Assembly (NCBI GenBank): GCA_019633425.1
Contig: WSUB01000015.1
Coordinates: forward strand, 62,001 to 126,000
DNA length: 64,000 bases
DNA from: Tulasnella sp. 424
Lineage: Eukaryota > Basidiomycota > Agaricomycetes > Cantharellales > Tulasnellaceae
Direction: 5' to 3'
Shown in pieces: positions 35,835 to 47,970 of the stretch (position 1 is the first letter of the stretch; each line of letters opens with the position of its first letter). A program made the translations under genes and the position numbers. The notes under the pieces were generated by a model. It had not been told where the DNA came from. It worked only from the letters and a program-made list of their open reading frames with translations, and ran no database searches.

Positions 35835-36810
35835 CTACTCCTTCGTCGGTTCGTATGCCGCGAACTCGGGTTTCACGTGCATGTACTTGTCGCAGCAACC
35901 AAACTGCCACCAATCTGAGTGCAGATGCCAGAGAACTGACTTGGTCACGAAGGAGATCGGTCCTGGAATTGGTGGGAACCTAGTTTCAACGTGTTCAGTT
36001 AACATGTCAACGCCCGAAGAACAACGCGAGAACGAAAAGGACGAACCATGCTCCGTTTACCCCATCACCGTTGATAGACAGCAACTGAGGGTCTTTGACA
36101 AGGGATGTGGTTGCAATCATGTATTTCTTCGTCTCAGATTCGAGTTCGTCAAGCTGTTCGCGAGTGATCTTGGCTTTTAACACGTCGGGTCGGATTGTGT
36201 CGATTTCTTCGGCCAGGTGTTCTTTCAGGAGGTTCGAGAAAGCGTATATGGACTTTCGGAAGGTTTCGACGTTCCACGCTGCCTTGTTGGACCGAAGGTC
36301 GTTGAGAAGGGTCTCGAAGGTCGTTAAAGGTGCTTTGAAAGCTTCGTGCTGTTCGACGTTGCCTGTCATTGTACCGGCGCCAAGGTGGGATTCGAGGAAA
36401 GGGAAGTAACGTTCTTCCTCGAAGAGGTGGTGTTTGTGGAGGTTGGTGAGCTGAGAAAGGAGAGTATGTCAATATTACCCGGGAATGATGCACATGCCGA
36501 ATGCTGAAGGAGGCGGGAACTCACAACTTCGTTACAATAAGTCAGGAACGACATGTATCGTGGTGTCCCCGATTCAACTTGGCCGCTGTAATATAACATC
36601 GAGTTCAATCCTCGGATGACAACTATGGGGCGTGGAGCGAGACAGAAAACTCAGGTTAGCGCTCGATCACTTAGCAAGGAGCAAGTCGACGAGAGAGGAC
36701 GAACTGTTGTGCAGTAAAACCATCCTAATGGATTGACGGTCAAACACGTCATTATGGTCTCCTGCAGGAATGGGAATGCAGTGAAAGAGCTCAAGAGTTG
36801 ATGATGACAT
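35835..36810 (-). CDS. Hemerythrin-like protein, copy 3
   Basis: Four-exon HHE protein starting MSSSTLELFHCIPIP at 36810. Ligand candidates: His of VLLHN, the second-helix motif HKHHLFEE (the first His of the usual HHHH is Leu-flanked, but HxxxE is kept), His in EQHEAF, and KEHLAEEID. The C-terminal block is FPPIP, HSDWWQFGCCDK and FAAYEP, ending PTKE at 35835. Introns 1 and 3 both begin with the non-consensus donor GTTCGT, whereas most other copies use GTGAGT, GTAAG or GTGCG; positions and phases are unchanged. It is followed head-to-tail by copy 4, with 1.25 kb between the two coding regions. Confidence 0.88.
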
Positions 36811-38060
36811 TGAGAGGGAGGCTAAAGTGGGACTAGTCGAAAGAAACGGCTTGGAGATGCTAATGGTAGAGGGTTGATTGGTTGCAGAAAGTCTTGACTG
36901 GGGGTCCCTTCACATTATTTATACTCTGGGGAATAAACTACGCCCGCATCATCTCGAAACAGCTGTCCCGGAGGTCGGGGTGATCGAGTAGGCAAGTTCT
37001 TGGCTTTCACGGGCGCTAAGGGTGCTGACGGCAGCCGTTGGTTATGTCAGCTGGCTTCGAAGGGAGGCCGCTGACACATCCCCCCGTGCTCGACCTTCCT
37101 ATTCGAAGCGCGATAGTATTCCCAGCTTATGCAATGACGGGGCCCGTGGAATCGATAGGGTCTAAATTTGGGTGTCTTGGCTATACCGGAATCCGTGAAG
37201 TCAAAGGCTGTGACACGCTGCAGCTGGGCCCGCAGCCTCTTGTTCGTTCAAAACTCCCTCATTTCCCGGCTTATGATCTCCGCAAAGTCTTTCTTCAAGA
37301 GACGAAGATACCTGTTTATTACGCTTTGAAAATGCAGCACCGTCACGACTGACAGGGTGCTTGTGAACTTGCTGCGGCTTCCTGGTTATTTTATTTTATT
37401 TTTTGACTTGACTCGAGGGAACCTGGCCAATTCCAAGCTCCCGCGAAACTTTGCTGTGATATTGCTGCGGGACGGGATGTATTTTCCGCATTTCCAATCG
37501 GAGGAAATGATGCTTCCAAGACCCAGAAGACCTCGGTCAAGGTTCGGCACGGACTCGAACTCGTAGCATGAGATGGAGTATACCAAGCCTATAAGTCAAA
37601 CAACATCATCTAATTCAACACATTTCAGGAAGGAATGGAGGTCCCGAATCGAGGATTGCATTCGAGTTTGGTGCGATAATTAGCTCGGTTGGGTCTCCAT
37701 GATCTCATCATGGCCATCCACTCGGACCAAGCCCACGTCAGCCTCAACCTCACGGCTCGGCTTGGATGATGAGTCATTAGATTGATGTGAAGGGGTTTTC
37801 TCTTGGCTGTGGGGTGGTGTACGTTCCCTGTCTCGAAGGGGACTAATAGTTCCGGTGTAGTCAAGCCGAACACCCTCGGAAGGAATTCGAAGACCATGCA
37901 CCTGAAGAGATTACCATACGATATACAAACTTAACGACCCTATAAAGACAAATATACTATATGCGACGTAGTCCGTGCACTGTATGATACGAGAAGAGGT
38001 GTTCGAAGCCAATGAATCAGAAACCAAAAGAAGGAACGCAATAGGACCCAGTCAGGGTTT
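36811..38060. other. Intergenic between hemerythrin-like genes 3 and 4
   Basis: This holds the promoter of copy 3 and the 3' side of copy 4. Open frames at 37038-37352 and 37625-37897 have no recognisable content. A tRNA was looked for near 37540 and not supported. Confidence 0.4.
36916..36923 (-). promoter_or_regulatory. TATA box of hemerythrin-like gene 3
   Basis: TATAAATA on the minus strand, about 106 bases before the ATG at 36810. This is the best match among the family's positionally matched elements. Confidence 0.6.
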
Positions 38061-39028
38061 TTATGAAGCAGGAGCCTCCTTATTCTCCATGACAGGCTCG
38101 TAGGGGGCAAACTGGGGTTTGACTTTCATGTACTTGTCACAGGAGCCGAATTGCCACCAATCCGAGTGGACGTGCCAGAGGACTTGGCGGACAACGAAGG
38201 CGATTGGTGGTGGGATTGGAGGGAACCTGCAAAGACGAAACGAAGTCAGCTTCCCGAATCGGAGACAAATTGAGGGAGGAAGGGGGGAAACTCACCAAGC
38301 ACCATGGGGGGCACTGTCGCCGTTGATAAACATGCACTGCGGGTCCTTGACGAGCGACAACTGAGCCATGACGTGCTTATCCATCTCCACTTCGAACTTC
38401 AACAACTCTTCAGCTGTGAATATACCCTTCAGCTGCCACGGCCTAAATGTATCGATTTCCTCCTCAAGATGTTCCCTCAAAACTGGCATAAAATCGTAGA
38501 TGGCTTGGCGGAAGGCAGCAAGGTCCCATTGGGCTTCGCCCGAGCGCAACTTGCTGTGAAGGTTCTCAAACGCGGCGAAGGGTGCCTTGAAAGATTCGTG
38601 GCCATTGACGTTGTCCGACATGGAACCTTTGCCCATTTTTGTTTCGAGGAAAGGAAAGTATTTATCCTCCTCATTGGCGTGGTGATGGTGAACGTAGTGG
38701 ATCTGGGTAGGGCGTCGATGGATGAGTACCGACGATTATTTGGTGGACGATGAAGAGAGCTAACGTACCATTTCACCAGCATAGGCGAGGAAGGACTTGT
38801 ACTTGGGGGTATTTGGCTCGACTTCTCCACTATAATAGATCAACGAGTTGAAGCCACGGATGATGACTATTTGGGGTGCCCAGCGTCAGCGACTGCATCT
38901 CAGTGGGATTGTGATCGCGACTGACTGTTGTGCAATAAAACCATCCGAAGGGACTGCAGCTCGAACACGTTGTCCTTGCTTCCAGCGGGGACGGGCAAGC
39001 AGTGGAAGAGCTGAACTTGGGATGACAT
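38061..39028 (-). CDS. Hemerythrin-like protein, copy 4
   Basis: Starts MSSQVQLFHCLPVPAGSKD at 39028. Ligand candidates: His of VLLHN, HHHHANEE, NGHESF and REHLEEEID. The segment before intron 3 reads NGDSAPHGAW, one residue longer than in the other copies. The C-terminal block is FPPIP, HSDWWQFGSCDK (Ser replaces the first Cys) and FAPYEP, with a short extra tail ending EAPAS. Introns are at the family positions. Strong TATA box upstream. No signal peptide or membrane segment. Confidence 0.9.
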
Positions 39029-39138
39029 GGGGAAAGAAACCAGAGAGGGAAGCAAGAAAGTGCCGTGGAAGGTCGAAGAGAGGAGGAGAGGATGGGGTGT
39101 GTTGAGTGATGGCAGGGAAGCTTTGATCCTCGCAGCCC

Positions 39139-39146
39139 CTTTTATA
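39139..39146 (-). promoter_or_regulatory. TATA box of hemerythrin-like gene 4
   Basis: TATAAAAG on the minus strand, about 111-118 bases before the ATG at 39028. Confidence 0.6.
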
Positions 39147-39149
39147 CGG

Positions 39150-40141
39150 ATAGTCGCTCGCGAGGTATCTTTTTTGGGGTCACAGGGATTATACCGACGG
39201 TTGAATATAGCCACACATTAATTCGGGCGCTAACATCGGTTCCACATGTCTCTGAAACCATTGGAAGCACTCTGATTGGTTGCTTGGTTCGCTCGGCGTC
39301 TGCGGTCGGTATCGGTGCCTTACGCGGTTGAAAGCGCCCAGACGAGATCAGCAGGTGCGCACAGCCTCAGTCCCTCAACATTACGCAAAAGTGAGCTGGT
39401 CGCTCGCAGTGTCCTACAAACCGTTACGAGATATTCAGATGGTCTTGGCACTCCTGGAACAGCTTCAAGGTGTGAGGGCAGTGCTTCATCTCATGAAAAT
39501 GGACGAACGGCGGGGAGGGAGAGTCATCATTGGCCAGCTCAAGCTCGGCGTGTGACCTGCGTTAGGACCGCTTCCTGACAGAACATTGAGGCTGAAACTA
39601 TCTTGGAGGCCACTCCTCGCTCCGAACGACGACTAGCGTGTCAAAAACCTTCCGCCCTGATCGCTCTGCACGAGGCGGAGGCTAACATCAAGCTATATTC
39701 CATGCAACAAAGTGAATCGCACTGCCTCCATTGCCCCTCTTTCCCGATCAAACTACTTGAATCGATTGAAATGCATGGAACCTGGTACGAGTCGTGAGGA
39801 GTTCATCGGGGGCATATCGCTCCGCTGAGCCTTTCATCAACTCACGAATGGGTACAATAGTGTTTCATATCGGGCTATCTAGCGGAGGGAATACTTCCCG
39901 AACGCCTTGTAACGCGTTCGCCGCTATGTAACGGACATCACTGAACATGCTTTCAATCATCGAACATATCACCCTGGCGGCGTCTTAGATCGAACGTTGT
40001 GTTTGGAGAGGTTTAGATTCGATGAGACCGCGCCACCGCGCATGACCTTCTGGGTTGCTGCCATCTCCTAGTCCAGCCTATCCACAGCACCCTCTTCTTG
40101 ATCCCTTGTCATCTCCTTTCGGATCAGATCTCTACTCCCAA
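39150..40141. other. Intergenic, no supported gene
   Basis: The divergent promoter region of hemerythrin-like gene 4 and the kinase gene. Open frames here show no family signature. Confidence 0.4.
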
Positions 40142-42524
40142 ATGCAGAAATTGACACCAGAACCGTTTCAGAGTCTCCGCAGCCAGATTCCCATCTCCCC
40201 TCCAACACCTCCGATCGATCAACCCCTTGAAAGAGACAGCGACCGGGATGTAAATCAAGACACCGCAAACGGCGCGACCAGCGAAACAAACACGAAGAAG
40301 CTATCCGCAGTGAGCCTCACCACTTTTTGTGTTCTAGTGGCTCAGACCAGTAGCTAATGAGTACCTCAGCTCGAAAGACTCCACGCTTTGGCTAGCTTCA
40401 AGATCGGTCCTACTGAACTAGGCATTACTCCAGCCGAGCCGCAGGGAATTGGCGGAAAGGCTGAAGTGATTAAAGCGAGATTCAAACGGGAAGCGGAAAG
40501 CGAGGAACAAGACGTGGCAGTGAAGAAGCTCCGATATGACGATGACACGGATGAACGCAAGTTCTCCAATGTAGGGATGATAGTACCCGAGACCAACCCT
40601 ATGACGCTGACGATCCTACACTTAGGAATTTGCTAATGAAGTGCAGATGATGGTCGGATTAAAGCACAGAAACATCATCAATTTGATCGGCTTTGTTGAA
40701 GACCTCGAAAACGGCAAGGGATGGATAGTTATGTCCTGGGAGCCAAATGGAAATGTTCGCGAGTTTGTGGCCTCGGCGGAGTGGGAAATTCCAGAACGCA
40801 TATCTCTTGTACGCGATGATCCGTTACAAAAGCTATTTGCATCGTACCAGTTCCAACTACATGTTTATTTCAGATCATGGACACCTTCAGGGGCATTGAA
40901 TACCTGCACACCCGTGAACCACCGATCTGCCATGGCGACATCAAGTCGGTGAGTCGCCATTGGTTGAGATCCGTTCCATCTCACCTTCAGGCACTTTAGC
41001 TCAACATTCTCGTCAGCTCGTCATACCGCGCTATCATCACCGACTTTGGTTCAGCCCGTGTCGTGACCGAAGAGCGTGACGGGGCAGCCAGTCAAGACGA
41101 AACTCTGGGTGTGAGCGGGGTTTCAACAGAGGACGAAAGTGTTGGCTGCTCCAACGTCACGATCGTCGCTACTGGGAATCAATTGACCCTGACAGGACCG
41201 GCTTGGTCGCTCCGCTGGGTGGCTCCTGAAGTTGCTATGGGTGAACGGCAGAGCTTGGCAAGCGACATCTGGGCAGCTGGATGGGTCTGTTGGGAGGTAG
41301 GTGAACTAAGCAATGAGCGAGTCTGCGGGCCCCATTACTCATGCTGCTTGGGTTTGTGGTCTTAGATCATGACGAATAAAGTACCATTTCCCGAGCTTAC
41401 TGCCGAAGGTGCCATCACGCTGAAGGTCGTTAAGGGAGAAGTTCCAATTGCTCGCGAAGACGCTCAATTGTCCCAGGTCGTCAGGCTTTGTAGCTTGATG
41501 ACGGATTGTTGGGCATTTGATGCCAAAGATAGGCCGAGCATTGTTAGGTGTTGTAGCGAAGTTCGATGGATGGTAGGTACTGCAGTTACTGCAGGATGGG
41601 GACTTCTGATGCAAACTTCCGTGGTAGCCGGCATTTCCCCCATCAGGTTCCAAGGCCCCATCCACCGACCTTTTGCTCAGAATGGGCGACATGCATTACT
41701 CGCAGGATAGCCAGGAGAAAGCTGCTTCACTTTTCGAACAAGCACTGGCGATCGCGAGGTCTACCGGTGACCAAGGAGGATCTGCAACGGCGTTGGAACG
41801 GTTGGGTCACGTCTACCGTGCCCAATGCAGAAATGAATTGGCCGCAGAGTCCTATATTCAAGCACAGGGGATCTACACTCAGATCGGCGATCGTGACGGT
41901 CAAGCGAACATGCTCCGCACACTCGCTATTGTCTACCGTTCTCAATCAGACGACGTTCGGGCTGAAGAGTACTTCAAGCGGGCGAAAGACGAATTCACGG
42001 TCACCGGCAATAACCTGGGCCTAGCAGATACGTTGCGTGGCCTGGGCCACCTCTACGCTTGTAAAGACAGATACAGCGAAGCCATAGAGTCCTACACAAC
42101 AGCACAAGCCATCCACACCCTCATCGGGGATGTTCGCGGCCAAGCCAATACATTGAAAGGGTTGGGTGACGTTTACTATGCTCAATCTCAACACGCACAG
42201 GCCAAAGAGTCTTTCACCGTGGCAAGAGACCTTTATGCCCGTATTGGCAATGACATGGGTCGGGCAAACTCGTTGGTTGGATTGGGTCATGTTCACTGCC
42301 TCCAATCCGAATATACCGATGCAGAAGGGTTCTACACCCAGGCGCAACTCATTTATACTCGCATTGGAGATAAACAGGGCCGAGCGAACACTATACTCAG
42401 TCTTGGTCACCTTCGCCGAGATCAAGGTCGCAACGTTGAGCCGCGGTCCTCTACGAGAATGCAAGAGATTTGTATGCTCAGATCGCTAATCCTAGCGACC
42501 AAAAGATTGCCTCTCGTTGGCTAG
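40142..42524 (+). CDS. Tyrosine-kinase-like protein kinase fused to TPR array
   Basis: A predicted signalling kinase with a C-terminal protein-interaction array. The first ATG in frame is at 40142 (MQKLTPEPFQ); a further upstream spliced start cannot be excluded. Kinase landmarks: a weak glycine loop (GIGGKAEV), VAVKK, the catalytic loop HGDIKSLNILV (HGD instead of HRD, usual for this fungal group), DFG in ITDFGSA, APE in RWVAPEV, and DIWAAGWVCWE. After the kinase come six full 40-residue TPRs (about 41660-42405), each with a LxxLGHVY-type start and an IGDxxGxAN end. A seventh begins ILSLGHL but the frame breaks at about 42440. The other frame continues AVLYENARDLYAQI and stops at 42556. So the last TPR is lost unless one base is missing from the sequence. 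Confidence 0.83.
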
Positions 42525-42556
42525 CTGTTGTGTCGAAGTGGAAGCTGCGACGTTAG

Positions 42557-43615
42557 TTATCTTGTCTAGGAATCCTGTCGCCCCATGCAATAATAGCCTT
42601 CATCGAACATGAACAAGACCTTATCTGTGTCTGCATTGATGCCTTCCAAAAATATGTTCTAGCATAACTTGTAACTTCTTTCCCGTGTCCTATACTTAAA
42701 CCCAAGACATTCGCGGTCACACTGGCGATAGGTTTGGACATAGCAGCGCAGACCCACTGTTGCCTTGGTCGTCTTCGCCGAAGCAACGCCGCAGCATCTA
42801 AGGCAGGCTGAGCAGCTGTTGTCGGTCGGAAGCGAGTTCATAATCAATGCCATTTCCTCTCTCGTTTAGCTAGGTAGCACTTCGCCCACTGTGACCGATA
42901 CTTTTCCTGCATATCGTCTGACCGGGACAGTGTCTTGCCAGTGGGACTTCACCGACGTGATATTGGATGGATAGACAAGCGTCTGCCCCATGACGGAATC
43001 GATCGGCTCCTCCTCAGCATGAATGGAGCGCGTCTCGGAAGCTGTGAGCTCTGATGTAGTTTATGGTGAAGTGGAACGTTAGGGATTAGCTTCCAGGTCA
43101 GACAGCTCTGCCGCGCCCGGTTTCCCGATAGGTTTCGCGTCTAGCACAGTTCAATGGATTCATCCCACAAATACAACCTCCTTTCGCGGAGATTGAGCCT
43201 AGAGGAACAGATGTTCCTGAAGCGTAGATCGAACTGTCCGAGACAGGCAGGCGGCCGGCTCGACCAGAGCTTCTCGACTATCGCTATCTAAGGTACTATG
43301 CAACTTAGCTTATCCAAATCACCATTATTCTAAGAAAGGCGTAGTTACTGTAGTATGGTTGCCGCACTAGAGATCTCGAACGTCGGACCTCTGTAAAGAA
43401 TCCCGAGACGTATTTCATACAACACACTCAAGGTATCTGGTACAGAAACATGACATTCCGCGAAAACAATCTGTAACCTTGCCCGCGGCCCTTTATGGTA
43501 AAAGAGATAAGAGACATTGCTTTTTGTATGTGTGCTTGTACGAGTGCAAATTTTTCGTTATCATATCACGGAGATAGAGAAATCGTCTACAGAAGTGGGA
43601 ATTAATAGTAACAAT
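42557..43615. other. Intergenic, no supported gene
   Basis: The space between the convergent kinase-TPR and TMEM33-like genes. Nothing recognisable is encoded. Confidence 0.45.
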
Positions 43616-45311
43616 CTATCGTCTTGCTCCAGCGGCACCAGCAGCAGCGGGCTGAGCGGGCTCAATGACGCTAGCGCCGTACTTGACGATAACAGTCCTG
43701 AGCGGCACCCAAGCCTGCTTCAACGCAGGAGGAGCACTGGGCTGGTTCACGTAGTTCGAGATGAGAGCGTCGGCATTTTGCACGACAGTGCGCGTGAACG
43801 CGGAGTAGTAGTAGCGCAGGCGGAGGAATTGCGCAAAGACTATAGGGGCGAGGAAGGAGTTCTTCATGCCAATCTTGGAGCTGACGAATGGGATGAGGCC
43901 ACTGTTGAATAGTCGTCGCGGAACATTAGTCTGCATGCTCGTCATGTTCAAGCACGAGGAAATATAACTCACAACACGAACCCCAAGGTCACGCGAACCA
44001 AGATGACCAGCTCAGCCCAGGCGACGGAGCGCATAGCACCGTCGTAATTTGCTAAAGATACACCGGGCGCTCGTCAATCGGTCATGCAGGATCGATTCAA
44101 ACAGGCGCGTACCTTTTACCCAAGTATGAATGGACTTGGCAAGCGGGTGCGCGGGAGCACGAGCCGCCTCACCCTGCCCTGGAGCAGGCTGAGTGGGGAA
44201 GATTCGAGGAATGATGTTGGTGCGAGTGAAGGTCAGAGCATGGAAGAGGGAGAAGGTCGCGTAAGGGATGATGGCGACTGTGGCATGGATATTCGTTGTT
44301 TCGCCCGAGAAAAGTAATCGGTGGACCGCCGAAGGTGAACAGGATCGAAAGATTACGTTGCCGACAAGTTGAACGCCCAAAATCGAAAGCGCCAGATTGC
44401 ATGGACGGACGAAGGTTTGCGGTGGAGCAAGGGAAAGAATGTTCGGGGAGGAAAGAAAGAAACGTGGTCAGCCTCATAGCGCCTCGTTTGCACAGCTGCG
44501 CGCCGCTGCCAGGCACACGACGTACGGGAGACTGGCTTAGTGAACCACCAGAACAACGCGAGGAGGAAGTATTGGAAGTTCTAGCGAGGTAATCGGCACG
44601 ACATGAGCACCATTGCCTCACTGTGCGACGTGTGGTTCAAAAACAGCTCACCTCGTCGGCGAGCGCTTTTCGGAAATATGCAGCATTGGGTTGAGGTGTC
44701 TACGCATCCATCACTCAATTGTCAGCCTACGGACTCGTTCAATAATAAGTCCAAGGACCACATACACCCAAGGATTTACTATAGAGTGAAAAGATGTGGA
44801 CTGATCAGCACCTGATGACGTACAGTGGAGGGGGATGTGGCATAGGAATGAGCTGGTCCAGTCCACAACGAAAACTTACTAGACAACAATTGCATAGCTG
44901 ATAATCGCTCCCGTGAACGCAGCTACCAACCGAATTTCGATAGCTTTTAGTCTCTCTTAGAAGGGGGGAGAGGGGAGAGGGAAAACGCACATCGGTACCA
45001 GATCTCATACGCGCCGCTCTTGAAAGTGACCCATGCCAACAAATATCTCATCGAGCACACCAATAGGATGAAGTGGCCTGCGGCCCAGGCATAGTGAGGA
45101 TAAGGGCTAGCCATTGGGATTTGCTTTTGGGTTGGGATTCTTGTTTCGGTCTTGCGCAAAGGTTGGAGTTGAGGAAAGAGAGGGGGAGGGAGGAGGACCA
45201 GACGTTTGAGCTGGTGGTTACGTCGACAAGCCGCACCCACCTCGTGGTCTGAGGAGCAATCACAACATTATTCGACTTCTCCCACGCCTCCTGTCGCTTC
45301 GGAGACGTCAT
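43616..45311 (-). CDS. TMEM33/Pom33-type multi-pass membrane protein
   Basis: A predicted ER or nuclear-envelope membrane protein; the family includes yeast Pom33 (nuclear pore distribution) and TMEM33. The start MTSPKRQEAWEKSNN is at 45311. Exons join to give YPHYAWAAGHFILLVCSMRY, WYRSAFTGAIISYAIVVY, KSLGTPQPNAAYFRKALADE, NFQYFLLALFWWFTKPVS, LAIIPYATFSLFHALTF, a loop with PTQPAPGQGEAA, then ELVILVRVTLGFVFGL and a C-terminal region ending GAAGARR. Four or so hydrophobic segments are visible. A 13-nt microexon at 44766-44778 is needed to keep the frame between VVY and TPQPNAA. No lumenal signal peptide beyond the first membrane segment. Confidence 0.82.
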
Positions 45312-45464
45312 AACCGACTCGACTCCCACATACCCTCGCGTGCGTCAGAAATGAAAAACACGTAGTAAACTTTGTTTGTGCATTTTAGCATGTTAGTACA
45401 TACAACAAGTAACTTCCAAGAGAAAGACAAAATTTAAGGAAAGAAACAAGAAATCCCAGATTCT

Positions 45465-47970
45465 TTATCCGCTCATCCCGACTCGACTAGGGAAGAAGAA
45501 CCACAGTGTGCCCATCACACCTAAAATCCCACACATGAATGGCTGGAGGGAAGCGACGCCTTCAGCACTGGCAAGAACTAAGCGATTTGTCAAAAATCGT
45601 GTCACGCCCTGGTCGTCAAAGCAAAAGCGCACCTCCTGCCAGAAATGGGAACACTGCCGACCCAATGCTAGCGACACTGCTCATAGCAGCCAACGCAGTT
45701 AAATGAACTTCCTTTGGCAAGATCTTCGTTGCTAGGGACAGACTGTATAAACGGACCAGCTCGTCAGATAAATCGGTACTGCCTAGAGGTACTGAACGAT
45801 TACCTTGTCGGGAAGATTGGACCGAGGAACAGTCCAATCATGGCGGCACAAAGTGCGTTGCCAAAGAACGAGGGAACAAACCAGATGATGAAGGTCATGA
45901 CCAATGAAAGCACTATCGAGCTTGGAATCAGCTTTGTGTCTTCCGACGGAGGACCCAAACTCGGCTGACCTATATAGACGTGCACAAGATGTTTTTCCCT
46001 TCGAATCCCGATGCTTAATATATGCAAAACATGCGATTCACGTCAGGAAGCCATGCTCGTTTATATCCGTTGGCGCCAACGTACTATGGCGAGGCGTGAC
46101 CAAGGACAATACGGCCGCAAGCAAGGCCTCCCCAGAAACCTGAGAGAAAGACGAGGGATGATGTTTCGTCGGCTGCAACAATTATTCTCATATGAGAGCG
46201 AACGTACCTGATGCAACGTATCCAACAGTGTCTGGATTCGCGTTCTACGATGCGCAAGTCTTCGTTAGCGCATACCCGTTTCATCCATGACATAGTCGGT
46301 GCATACCCTCTGTTTCAGCAGGTAAGTCACTATCCATCCACCAGTCGTCGTCTCACTCCCTGTATAGAATCCCAGGAAAGCCATGAAAAGCCAGACGTAG
46401 GGCATCCGAAGCGCCAGCTGCATTGCTGAAGGTAAGAGAGTCAGCCTCAAGCTGGCTGGCAGTTGACAATGGTGAGAGGTGATATGGACTTACTGCTCTT
46501 GGGCTTGGTCCCACCGCTCTTAGACCCCATCTCGCGCCCATGTGCTTGCATCTCAATCTCACCCGCAGGTGGGCTCATCTGTCCTTCGGCCGCCTGCAGA
46601 CCACTTCGCTGTTCCAACTCGTGCACCAATAAGCCAGCCTCGCGATCAGTCTCCCATTCCTTCTTGGTTGGATGGAAAGCGGTGGCCATTAATATCACGT
46701 TCAGTAGCGAAAATCCGAGTGATGTCCAATAGAACCGATGCCAAATCCAACCAGCGGCGAGAAGGCTTTGACAAACCAAAGGCGAGGCGAAGGCACCGAT
46801 ACCATAGCACCCATGAAGGTACCCGAGCTCCCGACCTTGATTACGCTTGCCAGATGCCCCCGCAACGTACGCGTTCCTACGGGAGAGCCATCCATATAGT
46901 CAGCGATACGTACACTTCATACGAGTCAATGGATAGCTCCTACATTTGCCCCGAAAATAGACTGATGGCGACTCCGCCTAGACAAAACGCAAAGCAAAGA
47001 GCTCCAAAAGGTGGGTTGGAGACGGCAATAGTGTAATAGAGGACTTGGCAGAGGCATCCAAACATGACGGTCCAAAATCGACCAAGGGCGACAGAATGTC
47101 CGGAAGCAACAGATGCGCCTTCTGTGGGGCGAGGACCTTTGTGAGCCATACGTTGGAAGGGAGGAGGGACGAATATTCTTCGAGTGCTTTCCAGTGGAAA
47201 TTGTCCTGCATGGATTATTAAAGGTTCGTTGATGAATGTGCCAATGCCAAAGCTTTGGGATAATTGAAATGAGCTTCCAGCCTTTCACCCCAGTAACGCG
47301 CGTCTTACTCACCCAATGGCACCAGCAATGAACAGAGTCGACACCTTAAAATGGGAGAGCTTGTACGCGACTTCAAGGTGAGGAATAATTGTCCCGGGCG
47401 CTATGGGGAGTACGGTCTGTCAGGGTCATATTAATGAAGAGGGTGAGGCGTGCACTCACTTCCGTCAGCCCAACCGCAGGAGAAGAACGATAGGAAGGCG
47501 CTCGCTAGTCTTATTGTATGCCGCTCTGCTCGTGGTTCCGCTTCGATGAGTGGCTCATTCATCCTCGTGACAGCGGGAGTTAGGGTCCCGGGCGTTGTTC
47601 CGGGAGTCAGACCGGGACCCTCAGAAGGAAGTGAGAACGGGTTAGACCGCTCATAGGCAAGCGGAGTCGAAAGTGCCGTGGGTGGATACGCGATAGGTGA
47701 GTTGTCGTGGAGAACTACTTTCTTTACGTCGTCTTGAGCCTGAGCTGCAACAACATCCTCGTCTTCCACTACAGCACTGTCTTCCTTGGGAGAAGAGACG
47801 ACTGAGAGCGGTGATAGACCTGAAGCAAAAACCTGCGAGCGGTTGATAAACGATGGGCGACGCTCGCTGGGGCGTCGGTCTCGCAGCCCGGAGGCCGACA
47901 CAGTGTCGAATCGAGACGACGCGACAGCTTCAGCAATTTGCGTGCTGCTGTTAATTAAGTTGGGATCCAT
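45465..47970 (-). CDS. MFS transporter with long N-terminal extension
   Basis: A major facilitator superfamily membrane transporter; substrate unknown. The start at 47970 (MDPNLINSSTQIAEAV) gives about 165 hydrophilic residues, Ser/Pro-rich with an acidic run (EDSAVVEDEDVV), before the first membrane segment SAFLSFFSCGWADG. Later segments include STLFIAGAIGFGIGTFI, FWTVMFGCLCQVLYYTI, FAFCLGGVAISLF, NAYVAGASGKRNQGRELGYL followed by GIGAFASPLV, MPYVWLFMAFLGFYTGSE, GFWGGLACGRIVLG, LSLVMTFIIWFVPSFF and MCGILGVMGTLWFFF. The NAYV...LGYLHGCYGIGA region resembles fungal transporters related to yeast Bsc6. A central hydrophilic loop (GLQAAEGQMSPP and following) separates the two halves. Exon junctions are consistent, for example AIG-F near 47305 and QM-NAYV near 46940. 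Confidence 0.85.

Noticed and set aside
37530..37590. Possible tRNA T-arm (GTTCGAGTCC on the minus strand)
   Set aside because: The flanking bases do not pair into a T-stem and no anticodon or acceptor stem could be drawn.
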